The notes under the pieces are model-generated. The model was not told the origin of the DNA. It saw only the letters and a list, made by a program, of their open reading frames with translations, and made no database searches. Positions 57,335-64,000 of a stretch of 64,000 nt of DNA are shown here, piece after piece (within the stretch, counting starts at the first letter, position 1; each line of letters starts with the position of its first letter). The position numbers and the translations under genes were made by a program. Source of the DNA: Lunularia cruciata (lineage: Eukaryota > Streptophyta > Marchantiopsida > Lunulariales > Lunulariaceae); contig OX419762.1 of assembly GCA_948567375.1 (NCBI GenBank), positions 35,445,034 through 35,509,033 on the forward strand, written 5' to 3'.

Positions 57335-58588
57335 CTACCTTCTATGGTACATCTTCAACTTATCATGGTTAATCCTATCAAAGTGTCTTCCTCCCAACTC
57401 CTTGAGATCATAAGTGTAATTTCCCCACACCTTCTCTACTATGAAAGGTCCAAAGTACTTAGGCAAAAACTTCTTTTGTACTCTCTTGAATCGAATGGAA
57501 TCAAACAACATTACCCAATCACCTTCTTTGAAAGGCTCCACCTTCTTCTTGCCTTGCCTCTTGTCATAGCTCTCCTTTTGTTTCCTTTGGGCTTGCTCCA
57601 CTCGAACCATAGCAACTGCTCTTGCCTCTTCCAACTCCATGAGTTGATCCTTCCTTGACTTCCCTGCATCACTTCCTTGTGCTTTCTTCAATCTTCTATG
57701 AATGCTTTGGAAGGTAGGAAGATCAAAGTGAATAGGTAAGGTAGACTCAATACCATACACCAATTGGAATGGAGAATATCCAGTGGAAGTCTTCATGGTT
57801 GTCCTATACTCCCACAAAACTGCATGAATCCTCTTGTCCCAATGATGTTTAGCCCCCTCCATTTCTGCATCTTTGGCCAACATCATGCACAAGGTCTGAT
57901 TGGTTCTCTCTGCCAAGCCATTGGAATTTGGCTTATAGGATGTAGTTACTCTATGTGTGATAGAGAAATGTCGTAGCATGGCTGTAGTAATGCTTCCTGT
58001 AAACTCTCCTCCTCTATCAGAAACCAACTCCAAAGGGCATCCAAACCTAGTGATAATGCGTTCATAAAGAAATCTACCCACTTCATCTTCATTCTTGTCC
58101 CTCAATGGTCTAGCCTCAACCCACTTGGTAAGGTAATCAGTAACTACCACAATGTACCAATTGTTCCTTGGGGTTCTATTGAGAGGTCCTACAAAATCAA
58201 TTCCCCACTTCTCAAAGGGTCCTAGCAATGGAATTGATCTAAGTGGTGGAGTGGATGTAGACTTTCTAGCAAAAGCTTGACAAACATGACAAGTTTTGCA
58301 ATAATCAAGACAATCCTTGAAAATCCCTCTCCAATGGTAACCTGCATCTAGAATCTTGAAAGCAGTCACCTTTCCTGCAAAGTGTCCTCCACATACTAAA
58401 CCTTCATGAAACTCCTTTATGAGTAGGATAGACTCTTCCTTACCCACTGCTCTTCGAAGTAGACCATCTGCTCCTTGGTGAAAAAGAATATCATCCACCA
58501 TTGTGTAAGGTCTAGATCTTGCTGCAAGGGCCTTCCTCTCCCTAGCATGCATCCCTTCTGGATAGTTACCTCTTGTCACAAAATCCAC
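57335..58588 (-). CDS. Integrase of element B
   Basis: The 417-codon open frame, intact, inserts element cDNA into the genome. The zinc-binding HHCC is H61, H69, C100, C103 (EFHEGLVCGGHF ... CKTCHVCQ). The DDE triad is D131 (WGIDFVGPL), D191 (LVSDRGGEF) and E227 (NSNGLAERTN), with 35 residues between the last two, the canonical spacing. The C-terminal part has EGDWVMLFDSIRFKR and KFLPKYFGPFIVEKV, the GPY/F module. No chromodomain or PHD finger is seen. It overlaps the end of the preceding gag-pol frame in the -1 frame, and counting starts at a GTG because no ATG is needed if it is read by frameshift. It was probably active until recently. Confidence 0.93.
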   Translation of the reverse strand: MDFVTRGNYPEGMHARERKALAARSRPYTMVDDILFHQGADGLLRRAVGKEESILLIKEFHEGLVCGGHFAGKVTAFKILDAGYHWRGIFKDCLDYCKTCHVCQAFARKSTSTPPLRSIPLLGPFEKWGIDFVGPLNRTPRNNWYIVVVTDYLTKWVEARPLRDKNEDEVGRFLYERIITRFGCPLELVSDRGGEFTGSITTAMLRHFSITHRVTTSYKPNSNGLAERTNQTLCMMLAKDAEMEGAKHHWDKRIHAVLWEYRTTMKTSTGYSPFQLVYGIESTLPIHFDLPTFQSIHRRLKKAQGSDAGKSRKDQLMELEEARAVAMVRVEQAQRKQKESYDKRQGKKKVEPFKEGDWVMLFDSIRFKRVQKKFLPKYFGPFIVEKVWGNYTYDLKELGGRHFDRINHDKLKMYHRR

Positions 58589-61500
58589 ATCTCCTTGTAC
58601 TCCATTGGAACCTCTTGAGTGACTGAGATTGTCATGAGCTCCTCATCCGGGAAGGAATCATCTACTGGCTCATCTCCATCATGATCATAGGCTCTAGATA
58701 ACAAATCAGCATTTGCATGTTTCTTTCCTGGCCTATCCTCAATTGTGTAGTCATACTCAGACAAGAGAATCATCCACCTTGCTAGTCTCCCTTCAACATT
58801 AGGCTTGTTGAAGATGTACTTCAAAGCCTTGTGATCCGTGACAATTGTGGCTTTCCCTCCAATCAAGTAGTGTCTAAACTTCTTGAGACCAAAGATCACT
58901 GCCAACCCTTCTCTCTCTGTGACAGAGTAGTTCTTCTCTGCTGAAACCATCTGCCTACTAGCATAAGCTATTGGATGATCATGCCCATCTTGGTCTAATT
59001 GACTAAGAGTGCATCCTATAGCTACATTAGAAGCATCAGTGTAGAGGATGAAAGGCTTACTCCAATCAGGTTTAGCAAGAATTGGAGCTACAACAAGGGA
59101 TTGCTTGAGCTCCTCAAAAGCTTTGAGAGCCTCCTTGTCTTCCAAAATCACCATGTAATCTACACCCTTCTTCATGTAGATGGTCAATGCATAAGCCTTG
59201 TTGGAAAATGAGAAGATGAACCTCCTATAGTACCCAACCATTCCCAAGAATTGGCGTAACTTTGTCAAGCTTGAAGGGAATGGAAGGTCTGAGATTTTCC
59301 TCACCTTCTCAGGATCAACTGCTATTCCATCCTTGGAGATGATGTGCCCCAAAAGTAGACCTTCTTCACATCCAAAAATGCACTTCTCTGGGTTGAGTGA
59401 TGCATTTGCCTCATCCAAGCGTTGCAAGACTTTGATTAGGTGCTCAAAGTGCTCCTCCTTGCTCCCATAGACACAAAAGTCATCAATGAAATCTCTCACA
59501 AATTTCCCAATGAAAGGTTCAAATACCTTGTTCATGAACCGTTGGAATGTGGCTGGAGCATTGCAAAGCCCAAAAGGCATGACCTTGAAAGCGTAAGTTC
59601 CCCAAGGTGTGGTGAATGTGGTGAGTTGTTGATGCTCTGGTGCAATCTTGATTTGGTTATATCCACTATAACCATCTCCAAAACTGTACCTCTCATGACC
59701 TGCAACCTCCTCCAAGATCTCATCAATGAATGGCAATGGGTAGTAGTCCTTCTTGGTAACAGCATTGAGCTTCTTGTAATCCACACATACCCGAAGCTTG
59801 CCATTCTTTTTCTTCACAATGACAATTGGAAACACCCATTCTGAATTCTCCACCTCAAAGATAAATCCAGCCTCCTTGAGCTTATCAATCTCCTCCTTCA
59901 CAACCAAAGATATTGGTGGGCTAATGCGACGTTGCTTTTGGCGGATTGGTCTTGCATGTGACTCCACCTCTATCTTGTGCTCCTCCAAGGTGACTTCCTT
60001 CAAATCCTTGTAACTAAAAGCAAACACATGGATGAACTTGCGGAAAATCTCCTCAAATCTCACCTTCTCCTCCTTGGTAACATTTGGGCCATACTTGAGG
60101 GTAGATAACCTTCTCTCTACCTCCTCAAGTGTCAATGGTGATTTATCTGGGTCCTTCAAAACCTCTGGCTTAGGTGCAAAATCCATAGCACACAAAGGAT
60201 ACACATCTGAATCAGATTCAGATTCATCCTCCTCCGTGGAAGTCTCCTCTTCCATGCTTGTGTCCACACCTGAAGCTCCTCCTTCAGAATCAGATTCCCA
60301 ATAATCAGAAGATGGGGTATCTGAATGTGAGGTGTTGGTGGTGTTAGTCACAAGAACAGTGACTCTATGGTTTGATGGCCCAATCCTTAAGTACCCTTTG
60401 TGCCATCGATCAGTTGTGCGTGCTGCTCTCAACCATGGCCTCCCAAGAAGTAAGTCATAGCTTGAATCCTTCAAGACTTGGAAAGTCATGAGATTTTGAA
60501 CTCCCATAACTGAAACTACCACCTTATCCATCACTCCTACTGGTCGAACTTGTTGCTTGTTTGCCATGCTCACCACAAATGTTGAAGCTCTTGAGGGTAT
60601 CATACCCAACTTCTTCATCAACCTTTCTGACATGGCATTCACTGCTGATCCTCCATCAACCAATGCATCCTTGATGTTGTGACCATTGACTCTCACATCA
60701 ATCTTGGAGGCATATTCACAAGCTTCCCATGGTGCTGGCTTGGCATCCACCACCCCCATTGATATTGGAACTTTTGCCTTCTTCTTCTTCTTGCTCCTTG
60801 TAGAACTCAAACCACCTCTAAGCTCCTTTCTCAAGGTAGGGTTCAAAGCAATTAATTGGCCCACTGTGATGTTAGCCTTGTGACTACCAACATCCTCCAA
60901 CACATTGTAGTTCCATTGTTGCTTGGAGATCAAGAAGTCCTCCATCCCCAACTTCTTCCTTGGAGTCTTTGTTGTTGATGGTGTTGAGGTGCGAGTGCTC
61001 CTAGTAGACATAGGAGTATCCTTGCTTGAAGTAAATCCTTGAGAAGAGTGAACATCCTCTGCAAAACGAGCTCTCTTCTTCTCTTGTGCCAAAAGCTCCA
61101 AATTAGGACCCTTGGAGTTTGAGCACTCTCCCTTCTCATACTTGCTCTCAACCACATCTATGGATGCTATCCCCTTACCTTTGTTGGGATTAGGAGCCAC
61201 TTGGGTTTCACTACCTCCCTCTTTCCCTCTATTGGCTCCCTCATAACCCCTTCCTCCATGGTAAGTGGAATTTGGGCAATTCCTTTGGATATGGCCTCTT
61301 CCCCCACAACCAAAACAATTTCTATCATTGAAATTGTTGGCTGGTTGGCCTCCTCTATATGGATGGTTTCCATAACTCCTAGGCCCTCTCCCTACATTCT
61401 GATCCACCTCTCTCTTCTCCCATAATTGCACCACATTGATCTTGAGATCCGCAAGTTGTTCTGTGATGGTTTGGAGTGGATCTTTTGGTGGAGGTGCAAG

Positions 61501-62160
61501 AACTGGAGCAACTACTACTTGTGGTGCAACCCTTGTCACCAAAGTATCAGAAGTTCCACCATACTTGTAGCCTTGAGGAGGATGCACAACCTCCTTCACC
61601 ACCAAATCACTTTCATCCCCTTCCAAACTCTCCTCCATACGAATTGCGATCTTGATAGCTTCAACCTTGGAAGAAGGTTTCTCATATCTCACCTTGCTTC
61701 TAATTTGTGGTCTCAATCCTCCCACAAAATTCTTGGTGAGCATGGCCCCTATGCCAATCATTGTAGTCTCCACATCATCCCCACCCTTCCTCAACACTAT
61801 GCGAAATCTGGACTCCAACTTTTCCACTCTTTCCACATAGACCCTCACTTTCTCTCCATCTCCTTGCTTGAGAAATGTAACCTCACTCATCAATCTCTCA
61901 TAACTCTCATCAGGAAGAAAGTTCTCAATGAGTGCTGAAGTCAAAGTCTCCCAAGACTCCTCTTCCCCCTCTCTCCTCTCTCTCTTTTGGTATTCTGACT
62001 CATACCATGTAAGTGCTGCATCCTCAAAGAAATCTGGTAATAATGAGGCCCACTCATTCTTCCTCCTCTCATTGTTTCCTATGCAAGCTCTCTTGAAGTC
62101 TCTCACAAAGGCCTCCACATCTTCTCCATCCTTGCCAAAGAAAACCGGAAGTTTCCCCAT
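58576..62160 (-). CDS. Gag-protease-RT-RNase H polyprotein of element B
   Basis: This intact frame of 1194 codons starts MGKLPVFFGKDGEDVEAFVR. Capsid helices fill residues 1-190. The zinc knuckle CFGCGGRGHIQRNC is at 282-295. A Ser/Thr-rich linker follows. The retropepsin site is ALVDGGSAVNAM (502-505 is DGGS rather than DTGA/DSGA), with LLLGRPWL at 571-578. An acidic stretch (620-655) precedes RT: WVFPIVIVKKKNGKLRVCVD, GDGYSGYNQI, MPFGLCNAPATF and catalytic FIDDFCVYG at 891-894. RNase H has YTDASNVAIG (D1042), TEREGLAV, VTDHKAL (D1109) and NADLLSR (D1152). The FIDDF box resembles the non-chromovirus (Athila/Tat side) of plant Ty3 elements. It ends TGA at 58576-58578 and the integrase frame begins just before in the -1 frame. 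Confidence 0.95.
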   Translation of the reverse strand: MGKLPVFFGKDGEDVEAFVRDFKRACIGNNERRKNEWASLLPDFFEDAALTWYESEYQKRERREGEEESWETLTSALIENFLPDESYERLMSEVTFLKQGDGEKVRVYVERVEKLESRFRIVLRKGGDDVETTMIGIGAMLTKNFVGGLRPQIRSKVRYEKPSSKVEAIKIAIRMEESLEGDESDLVVKEVVHPPQGYKYGGTSDTLVTRVAPQVVVAPVLAPPPKDPLQTITEQLADLKINVVQLWEKREVDQNVGRGPRSYGNHPYRGGQPANNFNDRNCFGCGGRGHIQRNCPNSTYHGGRGYEGANRGKEGGSETQVAPNPNKGKGIASIDVVESKYEKGECSNSKGPNLELLAQEKKRARFAEDVHSSQGFTSSKDTPMSTRSTRTSTPSTTKTPRKKLGMEDFLISKQQWNYNVLEDVGSHKANITVGQLIALNPTLRKELRGGLSSTRSKKKKKAKVPISMGVVDAKPAPWEACEYASKIDVRVNGHNIKDALVDGGSAVNAMSERLMKKLGMIPSRASTFVVSMANKQQVRPVGVMDKVVVSVMGVQNLMTFQVLKDSSYDLLLGRPWLRAARTTDRWHKGYLRIGPSNHRVTVLVTNTTNTSHSDTPSSDYWESDSEGGASGVDTSMEEETSTEEDESESDSDVYPLCAMDFAPKPEVLKDPDKSPLTLEEVERRLSTLKYGPNVTKEEKVRFEEIFRKFIHVFAFSYKDLKEVTLEEHKIEVESHARPIRQKQRRISPPISLVVKEEIDKLKEAGFIFEVENSEWVFPIVIVKKKNGKLRVCVDYKKLNAVTKKDYYPLPFIDEILEEVAGHERYSFGDGYSGYNQIKIAPEHQQLTTFTTPWGTYAFKVMPFGLCNAPATFQRFMNKVFEPFIGKFVRDFIDDFCVYGSKEEHFEHLIKVLQRLDEANASLNPEKCIFGCEEGLLLGHIISKDGIAVDPEKVRKISDLPFPSSLTKLRQFLGMVGYYRRFIFSFSNKAYALTIYMKKGVDYMVILEDKEALKAFEELKQSLVVAPILAKPDWSKPFILYTDASNVAIGCTLSQLDQDGHDHPIAYASRQMVSAEKNYSVTEREGLAVIFGLKKFRHYLIGGKATIVTDHKALKYIFNKPNVEGRLARWMILLSEYDYTIEDRPGKKHANADLLSRAYDHDGDEPVDDSFPDEELMTISVTQEVPMEYKEMWIL

Positions 62161-62393
62161 CTTAACCCCTCACTATCTTTCTTTTCTCTTAATTTTTTTT
62201 CTCTTTTCTTTTCTCTCACTCTATTACTAATAGAGTATATACATGACTAACACCATCTGAGAATAATCCACTCTAGGGAACACAAAAGGTTCAGGTTACT
62301 CCAAGATTTCTATAGCAACATCAAATCCTAGAGTGCATATTAATCTAACTCTCATGGATAGTTTATCCATAAGTTGAAAGATTATCTCCATCA

Positions 62394-62891
62394 CTAATCT
62401 TGAGAACTAGCTGATGAAGGTGGTAGTATTTCTGTAGCTGTACTAAGACTCTCTCCAAGATCCTTCACCAAAGTTTCCAAAAGTGCTTTTACTCCACTAC
62501 ACTCATGTCCTTTTGGAAGTCCTTCAACTCCACAAACCTCACACAACTCCTTGGTCTTAGATCTTCTCCCTCCCAATCTTGGTGAAGAAGGTCCAACATG
62601 CATACCCAAGTCAAGTAAGCCTCTCCTTTCCCTCAATCTCTTGCTCTCAAAGGTCAATGGACATGAACTTGCCTTATGTCCCTTCTCTCCACATAGAAAG
62701 CACTTAGACTCACTCTTTCCTCCAAGTGGTGTAGGTTTTTGGATCCTCTCAACACTCTCTTCAAATTCTATTGTAAACTCTCTTTTCCTCAAATCCACCC
62801 CTACAATCACCTCAAACCCTTGGGGAACCTTGCATAATCTCAATTTCCACTCTTGATGACTCTCCATGTTCCCCAAAATGAATCTAAACAC
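62394..62891 (-). CDS. Extra zinc-knuckle ORF before gag in element B
   Basis: A 165-codon intact frame lies on the same strand as gag and 233 bp before it, in the element leader. It begins MFRFILGNMESHQEWKLRLC; a second Met at residue 9 may be the real start. It carries a gag-type knuckle CFLCGEKGHKASSC (C64, C67, H72, C77), a basic region (SKRLRERRG, LGGRRSKTKE), then a second Cys/His cluster CEVCGVEGLPKGHEC (C117, C120, H129, C131), and ends SSASSQD. Ty3 elements normally have no separate knuckle protein before gag. It may bind RNA or DNA; this is inference. The open frame length in an otherwise intact element supports it being coding. Confidence 0.7.
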   Translation of the reverse strand: MFRFILGNMESHQEWKLRLCKVPQGFEVIVGVDLRKREFTIEFEESVERIQKPTPLGGKSESKCFLCGEKGHKASSCPLTFESKRLRERRGLLDLGMHVGPSSPRLGGRRSKTKELCEVCGVEGLPKGHECSGVKALLETLVKDLGESLSTATEILPPSSASSQD

Positions 62892-63515
62892 TCAAACATG
62901 CTTTTTGTTGATCTCAAACTTCTCATGCATGAGATCTCCACTCTGCAGAATTGACCCTTCCTCACAATGTCACTCAAATCTCCCAACTAATATGTCACAG
63001 TCCTCTGAAATTTTCCACACTTAATCACAACTCTAGGGCGTCCCTCCCTGCAAAATTTTAGATCTTTTCATCGAGCCATTTGGCCTAGACACCTTTCTAT
63101 TCAGCACCCATATTTCAGATTTGGTCTGAAAACCACCCCCCTCACTTCAAAAACTCATAACGCACTGCGCAAAAATGATCTGTCTCTAATTTTTGTGGCA
63201 CCAGGTAGGATCCAATGCTCTGAATTTTCTTGGAAATTTTCAGGACAATTCACTAAAAATTGAAGAAATGGCAGACTCTGTACAATTTTCCAGAGAGCAT
63301 GCAGTTGCGGGAGCACTTTACCCTATCAATTTTCAAAAATTCTAGCCCAGTGCGCATAGAAGCTCTCTCAATAATTTCAAGTGTGCTAACTGAAAGATAA
63401 CCCAAGCTATCATGTGTAAAAATCTCAAGTCCAGATCTCAAACTTGAGATTTTGCCCAAAATCACCTTAATCCCCAAAATCTGCAATCCACCTCACACAA
63501 TCTCTCCAATTCCTC
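62892..63515 (-). other. Non-coding leader of element B
   Basis: Between the mini-ORF and the knuckle ORF no open frame of note is seen. It is probably the long 5' leader RNA, which may hold packaging signals. Confidence 0.4.
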
Positions 63516-63686
63516 TCATGTGTACAAGATGTACAAAATCACCTCAAAGACATCATAATGAACTACAGGGTATATAAATGGATCTTGGTTCTCTAACATA
63601 AGTTCAGCCCTCTCCTCTCCTAATGTTCTCTCCAAGTGAGCTCTCATAGCCTCCTTCTGCCTAATGTAGAATTGGACGCGGAACAT
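63516..63686 (-). CDS. Leader mini-ORF of element B
   Basis: A 56-codon frame starting 21 bp after the primer-binding site reads MFRVQFYIRQKEAMRAHLER, LGEERAELML, then DPFIYPVVHYDVFEVILYIL. It resembles the two leader ORFs of element A (shared layout: short beta-like start, MR block, G-x-E, PV, and a hydrophobic ILYIL ending). No known domain. Position straight after the primer site in distinct families suggests a shared role in translation or a conserved peptide. Confidence 0.55.
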   Translation of the reverse strand: MFRVQFYIRQKEAMRAHLERTLGEERAELMLENQDPFIYPVVHYDVFEVILYILYT

Positions 63687-63706
63687 TATCTTGCCTTCTA
63701 GAGAGG

Positions 63707-63723
63707 TCCCGGCAACGGAACCA
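63707..63723 (-). other. Primer-binding site of element B
   Basis: The minus strand reads TGGTTCCGTTGCCGGGA starting four bases after the 5' LTR, so the plus strand ends in ACCA like a tRNA 3' end. It differs from the initiator tRNA-Met site used by element A and the chromovirus. The tRNA is not identified; the body resembles the Asp-type site. Confidence 0.75.
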
Positions 63724-63727
63724 AAAA

Positions 63728-64000
63728 TGTGAGCCGGCCTGTCTCTCACTCAGGATGAACCTCTGATGGCTATTATGGTAGCGCACCATGGACTAAGAAG
63801 GCAAGGAACCCCAACTCCATCATACTCCTCCAAGGCTAACACTCCAAGACTCAAGACATTGCTCACTAGAGAACTCAATGAGAGAGAGATAGTTGCAAAT
63901 GAAAGGATGATGAGTACCTCCTCACTCCTTGTTTATATACTTGTGAAATAGTTACGTACCAAAGTTACTAATTACCGTAGTAACTCAAGTTACTAGACTA
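63728..64000 (-). repeat. 5' LTR of element B, cut by window end
   Basis: The first 273 bp on the plus strand, TGTGAGCCGGCCTGTCTCTC onward, match 56608-56880 almost base for base. The remaining part lies beyond the window. Confidence 0.93.

Larger units (their letters stand above)
56608..64000 (-). mobile_element. Nearly intact Ty3/gypsy element B
   Basis: Both LTRs (the 5' one partial), primer-binding site, mini-ORF, knuckle ORF, gag-PR-RT-RNase H, integrase and polypurine tract are present and open. The two LTRs are near-identical over the visible overlap, so insertion is recent. It inserted into gag of element A. Solo or partial LTRs of the same family occur at 41211, 46481, 51374 and 52321. 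Confidence 0.93.

Overview
Organism and general character. The window reads as nuclear DNA of a land plant. Two well-formed intron-containing genes with GT-AG splice sites lie at the left. A plant-type NB-ARC (NLR) immune receptor gene lies in the middle, and most of the rest is Ty3/gypsy retrotransposon material nested several layers deep. An NLR whose C-terminus looks like armadillo repeats rather than leucine-rich repeats, plus Ty3 elements carrying a DNA methyltransferase, suggests a non-seed plant, possibly a bryophyte. That lineage guess is inference and weak.

Layout. 1-3 kb: AT-rich, no firm gene. 3.0-5.6 kb (+): an eight-exon peptidyl-tRNA hydrolase 2 (PTH2) gene. 7.3-10.8 kb (+): a seven-exon alpha/beta hydrolase (PGAP1-like lipase fold) with a plastid-targeting-like N-terminus. 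11.6-27.5 kb (+): a decayed Ty3-type element (copy 1) that carries a C5 cytosine methyltransferase (DNMT) domain between protease and reverse transcriptase. It is split by a 5.6-kb chromovirus (16,672-22,289) and by a 570-bp solo LTR (23,032-23,601). 29.2-32.7 kb (-): NB-ARC-ARM gene with several frame breaks. 33-39.8 kb: mostly unassigned, with one inverted-repeat element and a few exon-like fragments. 39.9-41.2 kb (+): remnant of a LINE-like reverse transcriptase. 41.2-44.1 kb: LTR scraps and a higher-order minisatellite. 44.1-50.4 kb (-): second DNMT-bearing Ty3 copy (copy 2), order protease - DNMT - RT - RNase H - integrase - PHD finger, with a solo LTR inserted in RT. 50.6-53.9 kb (+): gag of a third, head-to-head copy, interrupted by a chimeric LTR/RT-fragment/LTR insert. 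54.2-56.6 kb (+): LTR, leader and gag of another Ty3 family (A). 56.6-64.0 kb (-): a nearly intact Ty3 element (B) inserted into A, with gag-PR-RT-RNase H and integrase open, an extra zinc-knuckle ORF before gag, and its 5' LTR running off the window.

How parts work together. The two housekeeping-type genes are independent. The most notable system is the DNMT/PHD retroelement: it encodes a DNA-methylation writer inside pol and a chromatin-reader-type PHD finger at the C-terminus of integrase, where chromoviruses carry a chromodomain. Both DNMT copies are decayed, but motifs I, IV, VI, VIII and X can be read in each. A second recurring theme is a short ORF just after the primer-binding site in three different Ty3 families.

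Limits. Exon joins, domain names and homologies were read by eye. No alignment, search or expression evidence was available.
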